A stretch of 64,000 bases of DNA. Origin: Nitrospira sp. bin75. GTDB lineage: Bacteria > Nitrospirota > Nitrospiria > Nitrospirales > UBA8639. A model generated the notes under the pieces. That model did not search any database and had not been told where the DNA came from. It was given only the letters and a program-made list of their open reading frames with translations. The position numbers were made by a program, and so were the translations under genes. The stretch's first letter is position 1. Each line of letters starts with the position of its first letter. This document shows positions 24,878 to 34,082 of this stretch, piece after piece. The stretch is taken from the NCBI GenBank assembly GCA_002238765.1, contig MPMZ01000004.1, positions 1 to 64,000 on the forward strand, given 5' to 3'.

Positions 24878-27800
24878 ATGGTTTATTTCAATCCTTTATC
24901 CATGAAGCGATTTGCTGTTCTGGCCGGGGGAAGCCTGATAGCCCTGGCGTGCTTTTTGCTTCCTCTTGCCAACGCCGAATCCGACGTTTCCGATTCGGCC
25001 GCAGTCATCCAGACCTCGGGGATGAATCACCAGTCCCCTGAGTGGGCCGAGCGCCTCAAAGGGCAGACCATCGTTGAAAATGCCCAAGAGGGGAGAGCCG
25101 AACGCGCCGCGCTCGTTGAAAAGCAGCATGAGCGGTTGATGCAGCAAATGCAGGAAGAAATGGCTGAATCCCCCACGGGCGGCTTCGACACCATGTCCAT
25201 GATGCATCAATACGGTGCCGGCAAAGGCAACTACCTGTTGGCTTCCGATGGCGACATCGAACCGGTCGCGATGACGGGCGGTGGAAAATGCCCGGCCACG
25301 GCTCCGGTGAAGCATTACGATATTTCCGCCATCAACGTGGAAATCACGTTGAATCAATGGCTGGATTATTATCCCGGCTACATGTACGCGCTGACGGAGA
25401 ATATCGAGAACGTCCGGGAAGAGGAAGCCAAGAACGCGGAAGCTCGTGAAGAAGAAGGACACCATAATCCCGGCGGCGTCAAGAACGGGATCCAGGGTCA
25501 ATATATCCAACCGTTGGTGATTCGCGGCAACCAGGGTGATTGCGTGAAGGTCACGCTACGGAACCAGTTGGAATTCGGTGAAGACGTGAGCCTTCACGTC
25601 AATGGGTCCAGCATGGTCGTGAGCAAAACCGGCCAACCCGCGACGACGACCAACCCGGATGCCATCGCCTATGGTCCGGATGAAGATTGCGAAGAAAATT
25701 GTGAAACCACGCCCGTTGAGATGGAATGGTATATCCATCCCGATACCCAGGAAGGCGGGCGGCAATTCCACAGTTACAGTAATGACCGTGAGTTGACCGT
25801 GATGGGTCTGTTCGGGGTGTTTGTGGTGGAACCGGCAGGGTCCAAGTATTTGGATCCTCTGGGCACGGGTCCGGCTCCCGAGATGCCGAGTGGCTGGCAA
25901 GCGATTATCCAAAACGGTATGGGCCCGGATTTCCGGGAATTCGTGTTGATTTATCACGAAGTGGGTGATGAAGCCTTCCGTCCGGTGAACAAACATGGAG
26001 ACTTCCTGCCGCAACGTGATCCGTTGACCGATGCCTACCGGCCCGGGGCCAGGGCGTTGAACTACCGGAGCGAACCGTTCGGTATCAACAACATGCACGT
26101 GCAACATGAGTATTTCGGTTTTGAAGATGAATCCATGGCTTACAGTTCCTATACCTTCGGTGACGCCGGTCCCACGATCCCACGGAGTTATCTGGGCGAT
26201 CCCGCGAAGTACCGGCTGGTTCACGGCGGGTCGGAAGTCTTCCATTCCCACCATCCCCATGGCGGAGCCATCCGGTGGACCCGAAGCCCGCGGGCGGTGG
26301 ATCAGATGCCGATGTGGCACAAGGGGCAGAACGGCCCCGTGAAGTATCCGCTCATCCGTGCCAAGACGGACCGGGTGGACGTGGAAGTGATCGGGCCGTC
26401 CGAAGCGCTGGATCTGGAAACCGAGTGCGGATCGGGGCTGTGTCAATATCTGGCCGGTGACTTCCTGTTTCATTGTCACGTGGCGCACCATTACGTGGCC
26501 GGCATGTGGGGGTACTGGCGGGTTTACAATACCCTGCAAGAGCCCGGCATCCAAAACGACGTGATGGCCCCGCTTCGCGAGTTGCCCGATCGTCTCGGGC
26601 GTATTACCAGGCCGGTGACGTCCGACCAATTGGTGGGCACCACCGTGAGTTGGTTCGGCAAGAAATTCAACCTGGTCGATAACAGTCAAAAAACCGATTG
26701 GGATGCCAATCCGTCCGTCGTTCGGATTTACGATTGGGTCGAAATGCAGTTGCCGACTCGCGGTCTTCCCGGTCACACGGAAGATGAGATCGGCCAGCTC
26801 AAATCGTATGACGCGACCGTGATCGATTGGACCTGGGAAGGCGACCGTGCGATGAGTGAGAAAGAAAGCACGACCGAGAATCCCAAGTATCATCCGGACT
26901 GGCAGGGCTATGAAGCCGGAAAACGGCGGCCCATCTGGTTCGAGCCGACGACGGGCAAAGTCGCGTGGCCGTGGCTGACGCCTCACTTCGGCAAACGGGT
27001 ACCGTTTTCTCCGGACCGGAATCCGGCTCCGTGGTTGGAAATGATCCACCTGGATGAAGACGGCCAGCCGTCCGTGAAGCCGGCGAAACCGGGAGAAAAC
27101 GGGCGGTGGAGCCTGTGTCCGGACCGGGCGGGTTCCCAGGAGTACAACATCCACTTCATCAAGCTTCCGATCGAATTGTCCGCGGCCCAGGGCGATCAGC
27201 CGGCCGTGGTCGATCCGAACGGGTTGTTGTACGTCGTCCACGACGAGGAAGAAGCGATTCGGAACAATAATGATTTGAAGGTGCCGTTGGTCTTCCGTTC
27301 CAATATTTATGATTGTATGGATTGGACCTTGACCAGCGAATGGCTGGACGACGACTTTACGAATTTCCAATCTTCGAAGATCAACACGCACTTCCATTTC
27401 GTGCAGTTCGATAACCAGGCGTCCGACGGGGTGATTTCAGGATTTTCGTATGATCAGTCCGTACGGCCCTTTACCCAATTCGAAAAGAAATCGGACAAGG
27501 GGTTGCCTGTGCCCATGAACGCGAAATTCACCAAGGCGGCCGGCAAGGGCGACCGGACCATTCACGTGACGAATGCCAAACAGTATCACGTCGGCACGGT
27601 GCTGCTCGTGGGGGCGGATAACGTGGAAGGCTCGGAAGTCAAGCGGATCGTCGCCATCGGGAGTTCCGGCGAATCCGCCTCGGCAGGTGGCGGTGGCATG
27701 TATACGGTCAACCCCGGGGACACGCTGGGGGTGATCGCGAGGCAGCACGGCACCGACGTGGCGTCCCTGGTCAGCATGAACGGCCTGGCGAACGCCAACG

Positions 27801-30007
27801 TGCTTTCCGTGGGGCAGCAATTACAAGTGCCCGGGTCCGGTGGGGGAGAAGCGGCGCCGAGTGGCGGGGCGCAGACGATCACCTTCAAGACCCCGTTGGA
27901 GCATGATCATCCGGTCGGGGACATTGTGACCGTGGAATTCGTGCGACAACGCTTTTGGGTGGATGCCGACGTGGGTTCCGTATTCTGTCATGATCACGCG
28001 TTCGGCGGAACCACGTGGCCCCATGGCGCAGTGTGTTCTTTCCTGATCGAGCCGTTCGGATCGACGTGGCATGATCCGGCGACCGGTGAAGCCAAACGGA
28101 CCGGTCCGGTGATGGATATTCACACGGTTGAGCCCGTGGGGTATGGAGTCAGCGGAAGTTTCCGTGAGTTGATGGTGCAAATCATGGATACGGTTCCGCA
28201 TACGGTCAACGTGGTGACGGCCGGGAATCCTCCGGGTCAGCCCGTGGAAGTGGCGTTGGAGGCCGGTCGAACCGTGTCCTTCCAAATGCCGGCGAACGAG
28301 TTGATCAAAATGACGCCGATGCCGTTCCTCAACGGAGGGACGCATACTACGGGTGGCGCCTTGAATTTCCGGGCCGAACCCTTTGCGCAACGGTTGGCCA
28401 ACAACCCGGACACCTCGCAGTTGTTCAGCAGCAGCATTCACGGGGATCCGAGTACGGTCACGTTGCGGGCGTACCTGGGCGATGCCATCGTTTTCCGGCT
28501 TATCGACGTGACGATGAACGAGAGTAACGTCTTTACCGTGTCCGGTCATAACTTCCTGACCGAACGCTATGCCGGTGACGCCAACCGGAAAAATTCCATT
28601 CACATCGGCATTGCCGAACGATACGACCTGGTTGTGCCGCAGGCCGGTGGGACGAGACTTCAGGCCGGTGATTACATGTATTTCAACGGCCGGAGTTCGA
28701 AGTTGTCCGAAGGTTCGTGGGGTTTGATCCGGGTCATGGATAAAGAAGTGCCGGATTTGAAACCGTTGCCGAATGCGGCGTACGGCGGACCGGGACTCAA
28801 GAAGCAGTTGCCGATATGTCCCGCCGATGCCCCGGTGAAGAATTTCAACGTGGTGGCGATCGATTATCCGCAGATGGCTTTCAATCCCAACGTGGAAGAA
28901 GCCATTGAAGTGGACTTTGAGCGGACGATCGAAGTCCGGAACCCGGATGCCAAAATCTACGTCCTGGAAGAAGAGGTGACGAAGGTTTCCGGAGAATTCC
29001 AGCCCATGCCGCTCACCTTGCGGGCCAACGTGGGTGACTGTCTGAAAGTGAAACTGACCAACAAGATGAAAGAAAGCCGGGCGTCGTTCTCGGCCTTCTC
29101 CCTGGCGTTCGATCCCAAGGATTCTCAAGGGGTGAACCTCGGCAACAATCCGGGGGATCAAACCTTGGCTCCCGGAGAAAGCCGGACCTACACCTACTAT
29201 GCCGATCCGGCCGTCGGGGAAACGCAATCCCTGGTGTGGGATTGGGGTAACGTGGCCATGAACCCGCGCAACGGATTGTTCGGCGGGGTCGTGATCGGTC
29301 CCGAGGGTTCGCAGTATCGTGATCCGAAGACCGGAGCCGACATTTCCGAGAAGAACAGCTGGATCGCCGACGTGATTGTCGATCGGTCGGTCCCCGGAAA
29401 TGAACATCGGGCCAATTATCGTGACGTGGCCCTGTATTTCCAGGATGAAGACAACATCATCGGCACCAGCTTTATGCCGTACGTCCAAAACGTGGCCGGG
29501 TTGGTCGGGGTCAATTACCGGAACGAACCCTATTTGTATCGTGAAGAACAGGGGTGTTCGTTGGGCCGGATGTTCCAACCCTGTAACGTGGATGAACCGA
29601 ATGAACCGGCGACGCCGATTATCGAGGCCCATGCCGGCGACCCGGTTCGGATCCACGTGTTTGGCGCCAGCAACGAGCAAAACGGCATGTTCACGCTGGA
29701 AAAACATGAGTGGCCCATCGAGCCGTTCATGGAAGGTGCCGACCACATCAGCGTCGTGGAATTTTCCGGGTCCGAGGGGATCGACGCGTTTGTTCCCTCG
29801 GCCGGCGGCCCGTATTCCATGCCGGGGGATTACGTGTACAGCAATGCGCGCTTGCCGTATTCCCAGTCCGGTCAATGGGGGTATTTCCGCGTGTTGTCGA
29901 AGAACGATCAGCGAATCCTCCCCCTGAGCGGGGCTTCCCCGGGAGTCAAGGAAGCCAAGGAGGTTCAACCTGAACGAGGCAGCGTCCGCCCCATCTCGTT
30001 TAAATAA
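24878..30007 (+). CDS. Giant six-cupredoxin multicopper oxidase with inserted LysM domain
   Basis: 1709 residues, exported (signal peptide about 1-34), with GAAGGAGG upstream. Three two-domain cupredoxin units begin at Cys138 ('CPATAPVKHY'), Cys747 ('CPDRAGSQEY') and Cys1314 ('CPADAPVKNF'). Second domains start at Y/FR(S/A/N)EP motifs near 396, 1164 and 1547. Copper-type motifs: site C-like 'FHSHHPHGG' (His456/458/459/461), site D 'HCHVAHHYVAGM' (His532-Cys533-His534, His538, Met543: complete type-1 site), then site A-like 'HFHFVQFD' (His838/840) and site B-like 'FCHDHAFGGTTWPHG' (His1038/1040). C-D therefore precede A-B. A LysM domain (about 941-985, 'YTVNPGDTLGVIARQHGTD') with Gly/Ser linkers sits between A and B. 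Unit 3 lacks these ligands. MnxG/MofA-like Mn(II) oxidation is a possibility, not shown. Confidence 0.88.
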   Translation: MVYFNPLSMKRFAVLAGGSLIALACFLLPLANAESDVSDSAAVIQTSGMNHQSPEWAERLKGQTIVENAQEGRAERAALVEKQHERLMQQMQEEMAESPTGGFDTMSMMHQYGAGKGNYLLASDGDIEPVAMTGGGKCPATAPVKHYDISAINVEITLNQWLDYYPGYMYALTENIENVREEEAKNAEAREEEGHHNPGGVKNGIQGQYIQPLVIRGNQGDCVKVTLRNQLEFGEDVSLHVNGSSMVVSKTGQPATTTNPDAIAYGPDEDCEENCETTPVEMEWYIHPDTQEGGRQFHSYSNDRELTVMGLFGVFVVEPAGSKYLDPLGTGPAPEMPSGWQAIIQNGMGPDFREFVLIYHEVGDEAFRPVNKHGDFLPQRDPLTDAYRPGARALNYRSEPFGINNMHVQHEYFGFEDESMAYSSYTFGDAGPTIPRSYLGDPAKYRLVHGGSEVFHSHHPHGGAIRWTRSPRAVDQMPMWHKGQNGPVKYPLIRAKTDRVDVEVIGPSEALDLETECGSGLCQYLAGDFLFHCHVAHHYVAGMWGYWRVYNTLQEPGIQNDVMAPLRELPDRLGRITRPVTSDQLVGTTVSWFGKKFNLVDNSQKTDWDANPSVVRIYDWVEMQLPTRGLPGHTEDEIGQLKSYDATVIDWTWEGDRAMSEKESTTENPKYHPDWQGYEAGKRRPIWFEPTTGKVAWPWLTPHFGKRVPFSPDRNPAPWLEMIHLDEDGQPSVKPAKPGENGRWSLCPDRAGSQEYNIHFIKLPIELSAAQGDQPAVVDPNGLLYVVHDEEEAIRNNNDLKVPLVFRSNIYDCMDWTLTSEWLDDDFTNFQSSKINTHFHFVQFDNQASDGVISGFSYDQSVRPFTQFEKKSDKGLPVPMNAKFTKAAGKGDRTIHVTNAKQYHVGTVLLVGADNVEGSEVKRIVAIGSSGESASAGGGGMYTVNPGDTLGVIARQHGTDVASLVSMNGLANANVLSVGQQLQVPGSGGGEAAPSGGAQTITFKTPLEHDHPVGDIVTVEFVRQRFWVDADVGSVFCHDHAFGGTTWPHGAVCSFLIEPFGSTWHDPATGEAKRTGPVMDIHTVEPVGYGVSGSFRELMVQIMDTVPHTVNVVTAGNPPGQPVEVALEAGRTVSFQMPANELIKMTPMPFLNGGTHTTGGALNFRAEPFAQRLANNPDTSQLFSSSIHGDPSTVTLRAYLGDAIVFRLIDVTMNESNVFTVSGHNFLTERYAGDANRKNSIHIGIAERYDLVVPQAGGTRLQAGDYMYFNGRSSKLSEGSWGLIRVMDKEVPDLKPLPNAAYGGPGLKKQLPICPADAPVKNFNVVAIDYPQMAFNPNVEEAIEVDFERTIEVRNPDAKIYVLEEEVTKVSGEFQPMPLTLRANVGDCLKVKLTNKMKESRASFSAFSLAFDPKDSQGVNLGNNPGDQTLAPGESRTYTYYADPAVGETQSLVWDWGNVAMNPRNGLFGGVVIGPEGSQYRDPKTGADISEKNSWIADVIVDRSVPGNEHRANYRDVALYFQDEDNIIGTSFMPYVQNVAGLVGVNYRNEPYLYREEQGCSLGRMFQPCNVDEPNEPATPIIEAHAGDPVRIHVFGASNEQNGMFTLEKHEWPIEPFMEGADHISVVEFSGSEGIDAFVPSAGGPYSMPGDYVYSNARLPYSQSGQWGYFRVLSKNDQRILPLSGASPGVKEAKEVQPERGSVRPISFK

Positions 30008-30040
30008 CACGTCGTTGGGCACGCGAGCGGATGAAAAGGG

Positions 30041-30076
30041 CGGGGAAGCCGGGTGCCGGCTTCCCCGTTTTTTTTC
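30041..30076 (+). terminator. Rho-independent terminator of the multicopper oxidase gene
   Basis: A perfect 12-bp stem: CGGGGAAGCCGG (30041-30052) pairs with CCGGCTTCCCCG (30056-30067), 3-nt loop, then a 9-T run. It isolates the oxidase transcript from the following cupredoxin genes. Confidence 0.93.
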
Positions 30077-30153
30077 CGCGAACGTCAATCTGCAGCCGTT
30101 GGTGTTCGGGGTATCGGATGAGAGGTAGCAATCGCGGGTCAAGGGAGGGATTC

Positions 30154-31065
30154 ATGGCAGTAGGGAGGTGGATGTTGTGCCTGGTCTTGGGGTTGTTCGT
30201 GTCTCCGGGATGGGCATATGAGGAAATATCGGTCACGAACGGGGGAACCATCCGGGGGCAGGTCACGATCACCGGGGATCAACCGCGGCCCATGGCCTTC
30301 AATTTAGTGACGATCCCGGACGCGGTGTATTGTGGACGGATTTCCACCGGGACGGGATGGCGGATCGTGGAAGATTTCATCATCGGTCCGGACGGCAGCC
30401 TCAAAGACGCGGTCGTCATGCTGAACGGGATTGAAAGGGGAAAGCCGTTCGGGTTGCCCAAAGTGCTGATCGAGGCTATTAACTGCGATTTCCTGCCCTT
30501 TGTGAACGTGTTGCGCGACCAGGATGAAATTACGGTGATCAATATGGATCCCGTTGAGCACGACATCCAGGGATACGAAACCGCCCGGGCGCGCGGCGCC
30601 AGGGTGCTGTTTAATCGACCCTTGCCCATGAATCCGTTTCACAAGGTCCTGGGCATGTTGCACAGCCATAAGCATTTGCCTGGCAGGCCCATGATTCAGA
30701 AAGTTCATCTGAGGAAGGGACGCAACCTTTTCGTCATGCAATGCGGGTTTCATCCTTATATGTTCTCCTGGGGCGTGGTGGTCAAGAATCCCTATTATGC
30801 CATTACCAAGGAAAACGGGCGGTTTGAACTGACGGATGTGCCTCCGGGCGAGTATACGTTGACGGTCTGGCATGCCGGCATGAAAAAATACCTGGAGCAG
30901 AAGATGACCGTTCCCGCCAACGGTACGGTGAGCCACGACTTCCGGTATGAATCCGTGAAAGAGCGAAGAAGCGTGCATGAAATGCAGGAGAATCCCCACT
31001 TCGGCCTGGAGTTGCTGGGGGAGGGCGTGGAAATTATTCCGTCGGTCAGGCTGCAGAATCCATAA
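30154..31065 (+). CDS. Exported cupredoxin / carboxypeptidase-regulatory-domain protein 1
   Basis: 303 residues. Start 30154 has GGGAGGGA upstream; signal peptide about 1-21. The first ~210 residues form a cupredoxin-like domain with His136 ('PVEHDIQGYE') and a C-x2-H-x2-M cluster, Cys197/His200/Met203 ('MQCGFHPYMFSW'). After 'NPYYAITKENGRFELTDVPP' comes a carboxypeptidase-regulatory (transthyretin-like) domain ending near residue 280. It is probably a periplasmic copper electron carrier or scaffold. Close paralogue of the next gene and more distant paralogue of the 36252 gene. Confidence 0.8.
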   Translation: MAVGRWMLCLVLGLFVSPGWAYEEISVTNGGTIRGQVTITGDQPRPMAFNLVTIPDAVYCGRISTGTGWRIVEDFIIGPDGSLKDAVVMLNGIERGKPFGLPKVLIEAINCDFLPFVNVLRDQDEITVINMDPVEHDIQGYETARARGARVLFNRPLPMNPFHKVLGMLHSHKHLPGRPMIQKVHLRKGRNLFVMQCGFHPYMFSWGVVVKNPYYAITKENGRFELTDVPPGEYTLTVWHAGMKKYLEQKMTVPANGTVSHDFRYESVKERRSVHEMQENPHFGLELLGEGVEIIPSVRLQNP

Positions 31066-31080
31066 CGGTCAGGAGTATAG

Positions 31081-31989
31081 ATGAAATCTTTGCTGGCAAC
31101 CGGCTTGTGCCTGATCCTCTCGATCCCGGTTTCCTCTGTTTGGGGGTATGAAGTCAAAGAGATTGCCGGCGGGGGAGCGGTTCGCGGAACGGTCACCCTG
31201 TCGGGCGCGGTGCCGGACCCCAAGGCGTATAACCTGGTCATTTTTCCTGACCCCGAATATTGCGGCCGGATCTCCAACGGCAATGGGTGGCGCCTGCTCC
31301 GTGATTTTCTGGTGAACGAGCATGGCCAGGTCCTGAACGTCGTCGTGCTGCTGGAGGGGGTGCAAGAGGGTAAACCGTTTTCCCTTTCCGTGCCTCGGGT
31401 CGAAGCGCGGGATTGTCGATTTTCGCCCTTTACGACCGTCGTGCGAAGCGGGCATGGTATCGAAGTGGTGAACATGGACCCCGTGATGCACGATATCCAG
31501 GCCTACGAGACCTCGACCGCTATGGGGACCCGGGTGTTGTTCAATTCGCCGCTGCCTTTCAACCAACGTCATCGACGCGGGGATTTGCATGCGATGCACG
31601 ACCATAGACCCGGAGAATCCCTGGTCCGGCAGTTCCAGTTGAGCAAGAAACGCCGGACGTTTGTCATGCAATGCGGGTTTCACGCGTATATGCAAAGCTG
31701 GGCCATTGCCGTGGACAATCCGTACTACGTGCTGACCGACGAGAACGGGCGGTTTTCCATCAAAGACGTTCCGCCCGGGATGTATGACCTCCGGGCGTGG
31801 CATCCCGGCATCAAGCAGGTCATCAAGAAGCAAGTGACCATTGAGCCTGAGGTGAGCCTGACGGTCGATTTTCAGTTGCCTTCACCGGGACGACGCAAGA
31901 CGGCGCTCACGGTTCGGACGCCCCCCCGGTTCACGCCGGCAGCCTTGGGCCGGGAATTCACGATCGAGCCCCTTCTCGAGCGCCAGTAA
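31081..31989 (+). CDS. Exported cupredoxin / carboxypeptidase-regulatory-domain protein 2
   Basis: 302 residues, colinear with its upstream neighbour: signal peptide (1-20), His137 ('PVMHDIQAYE'), Cys198/His201/Met204 ('MQCGFHAYMQSW'), then 'NPYYVLTDENGRFSIKDVPP' and the regulatory-type beta domain. AGGAG precedes the ATG, and the 15-nt gap to the first copy indicates one operon and a tandem duplication. Its C-terminal ~35 residues are basic and differ from copy 1. Confidence 0.8.
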   Translation: MKSLLATGLCLILSIPVSSVWGYEVKEIAGGGAVRGTVTLSGAVPDPKAYNLVIFPDPEYCGRISNGNGWRLLRDFLVNEHGQVLNVVVLLEGVQEGKPFSLSVPRVEARDCRFSPFTTVVRSGHGIEVVNMDPVMHDIQAYETSTAMGTRVLFNSPLPFNQRHRRGDLHAMHDHRPGESLVRQFQLSKKRRTFVMQCGFHAYMQSWAIAVDNPYYVLTDENGRFSIKDVPPGMYDLRAWHPGIKQVIKKQVTIEPEVSLTVDFQLPSPGRRKTALTVRTPPRFTPAALGREFTIEPLLERQ

Positions 31990-31992
31990 GGT

Positions 31993-32655
31993 ATGGTGGT
32001 CACAGTCTTCCGCGCAATCCGACCGGCGTTGTTTCGGTTTCTTCCCGTTCTTCTGTTCTCCGTTTTCCTCTTGCCCCTTTTCGACGTCCAGGCTTCCGGT
32101 ACGGGTGTCCGGGATACGCGGGATTCCGGAACGTTGGAATTTTCTGCCCGCCTGACGTGGCGTACCGGCGGAAAAACTTCACACGCTCAATTATTCGTGA
32201 AGGGAGATCGCTACCGGATCGAACATCGAGGGGGAGTCAAAACGGATTTGGGCTATGCCACGGTCACGATCGTCCGGCTGGACAAGCAGCAGGTGTGGTA
32301 TATCCTTTCCCAGCGTCGTTTGGTGATGGCGGTTCCGTTGACCCTGGATTACGTGCTTCCCCTGGCAGTGACGTTGGACGGTGAAGTGTCCCGGTCCAGG
32401 GTCGGCCATGCCATGGTCGGCGACCAGGAAGCCACGTTGTATGAAGTGGTGGTGGATCGCCACGATCGACGGGAGACGTATTATCAATGGGTCGATGAAG
32501 CGCGACAGTTGTTGTTGAAACTCGTGAGTCAGGAACGGGATTGGTCCGTGGAATACGGTCGAGTGATTCTCTCGACACAACCGGATTATTTTTTCGAAAC
32601 CCCGTTGGGGTATCGAACGTTCGATGCCACCGAAAAACAGGCGGATGAGGGATAA
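31993..32655 (+). CDS. Exported LolA/DUF4412-like protein
   Basis: 220 residues; a long hydrophobic N-terminal segment (about 15-35) acts as signal or anchor. The body consists of beta strands with 'RTGGKTSHAQLFVKGDRYRI', 'VWYILSQRRLVMAVPLT' and 'YYQWVDEARQLLLKLVSQE', a pattern seen in LolA-like outer-membrane lipoprotein-sorting and DUF4412 proteins. Starts 3 nt after the previous stop and ends 1 nt before the HEAT-repeat gene, so it is part of the copper-protein operon. Ligand unknown. Confidence 0.62.
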   Translation: MVVTVFRAIRPALFRFLPVLLFSVFLLPLFDVQASGTGVRDTRDSGTLEFSARLTWRTGGKTSHAQLFVKGDRYRIEHRGGVKTDLGYATVTIVRLDKQQVWYILSQRRLVMAVPLTLDYVLPLAVTLDGEVSRSRVGHAMVGDQEATLYEVVVDRHDRRETYYQWVDEARQLLLKLVSQERDWSVEYGRVILSTQPDYFFETPLGYRTFDATEKQADEG

Positions 32656-32656
32656 G

Positions 32657-34012
32657 ATGGTGAGAAAATGGAGCGTGGTCTTCGTGGGCGTGGCCTGTAG
32701 TGTCGTGTTGATAGGTGCCGCTGCGGCGGCACAGGCCGGGCTGTCTCATGAAAAACGGCTTGGTCTTGCCGAACGGGCATTCGAGCAGGGCGATTTTCAG
32801 AAGACCCTGGAACTCGTCGAGCCTCTGCTCGGGGATGCACGGTGGCGGCGTGCGTCCTACCGGTTCAAGATGCTGAGTTTGGCGCGGCTTGGACAAACTG
32901 GGGAGGGTATTGATGCCTATGAGCAATTCGTGGAGACAGATGGAAGCGACGAAGGGCTTCTTCGGGAACTCGCCCTCCAGAGCATTCTGCCCTTCCGGTC
33001 GGATATGCGAGAGCAGGTGAGGGGGGCGGCGTATTCGGCCTTGAAGGAGATTCCTTCGGACGACGTCGTCCCGTATTTTCAGGATGGGCTCAGCGACGGG
33101 TCGGGCATGATCCGGGTGTTGGTTGCCGAGGGCATCGGGAAGTTTTCGTCCGGGCGGCAATCGGACGGTTTTCGCGGCGCGCTCAAGGATCAGGCTGGCT
33201 TGGTCAGGGTCACGGTTCTGAAAGCCCTGGGGCGGTCGGGAGACCCCGAGGCCGTTTCCCTGATCGTACCGTTGTTGAAGGATGAGCATCGGATCGTGCA
33301 GGTTGCGGCGGCCGCGGCGCTCTATCGACTCGGGCAGAAGGAACACTGGCAAACCGTGGAGCAGGCGACCAACGTGCCGGAAGGCTATGAACGAGGGGCC
33401 TCGTTGCGGATGCTCGGCGAAATCGGAGATCCCAAAGGGTTGCCGCTTCTCGAGCAGGGACTTCGCGATAAACAACCGTCGATTCGCGCGGCAGCCGTGG
33501 CCTCACTGGGGAAACTCGGTTCGGTCGAGGGCGTTCCTTTCCTGATCAAGGCGCTCGCCGATCCCGTTCCGGCCGTCCGTAGCGTGGCTGCCGTGACGTT
33601 GGGGAAGCTCAAGGCCGAACGGGCGGTCTCTCCATTGACGCGGGCCTTGCAGGATCGCAATATGGGCGTGCGGGCCGCGGCCATCGCGGGATTGTTGCAA
33701 TTGAACAGCCCGTTCAGCGTCGTGGCCGGAACGGTGCGGGAATTGATGGGGCAACAGAATCCGGGCCTGCGTTCCTCCGTGGCGAAGGCATTGGGTCATG
33801 GGCGTGCCTACGACGTCGTGGGGCCCTTGCTTCTCCTGCTCAACGACCCCGTGCCCAAACCTCAAATTTCAGCGGCCAGATCGCTGGGAAGGGTGGGTGG
33901 ACGGGAGTTGCTTCCCCATCTCAAAAGGCTCATGAAAGCGTCAAACGAAGCCGTACGAGCCACGGCGGCCGGCGCCACTGCGCGTATCCTCTCTTCTTCG
34001 CCCGATGCCTGA
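32657..34012 (+). CDS. Exported HEAT-repeat protein
   Basis: 451 residues. Start 32657 follows GATGAGGG and gives a signal peptide (about 1-26). Residues ~30-90 are TPR-like ('AERAFEQGDFQKTLELVEPL'); the rest is tandem HEAT/PBS-lyase-type repeats with recurring 'VRVTVLKALGRSGDPEAV', 'IRAAAVASLGKLGSVEGV', 'VRSVAAVTLGKLKAERAV' and 'VRATAAGATARIL'. This is a protein-protein interaction scaffold in the periplasm, probably for assembly of the adjacent copper and respiratory proteins (inference from location). Confidence 0.8.
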   Translation: MVRKWSVVFVGVACSVVLIGAAAAAQAGLSHEKRLGLAERAFEQGDFQKTLELVEPLLGDARWRRASYRFKMLSLARLGQTGEGIDAYEQFVETDGSDEGLLRELALQSILPFRSDMREQVRGAAYSALKEIPSDDVVPYFQDGLSDGSGMIRVLVAEGIGKFSSGRQSDGFRGALKDQAGLVRVTVLKALGRSGDPEAVSLIVPLLKDEHRIVQVAAAAALYRLGQKEHWQTVEQATNVPEGYERGASLRMLGEIGDPKGLPLLEQGLRDKQPSIRAAAVASLGKLGSVEGVPFLIKALADPVPAVRSVAAVTLGKLKAERAVSPLTRALQDRNMGVRAAAIAGLLQLNSPFSVVAGTVRELMGQQNPGLRSSVAKALGHGRAYDVVGPLLLLLNDPVPKPQISAARSLGRVGGRELLPHLKRLMKASNEAVRATAAGATARILSSSPDA

Positions 34013-34082
34013 CCTGGCTGGCGTTTCGACGGCAACACGTCCCATTTGAGCAGGCGACGACCTTTCTCTAGAATAACCGGCC

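Noticed and set aside
25556-30142. Very long antisense frames (613 and 773 codons) opposite the multicopper oxidase
   Set aside because: His/Arg/Pro-rich products without start signals or domains; explained by codon bias of the real gene on the other strand.
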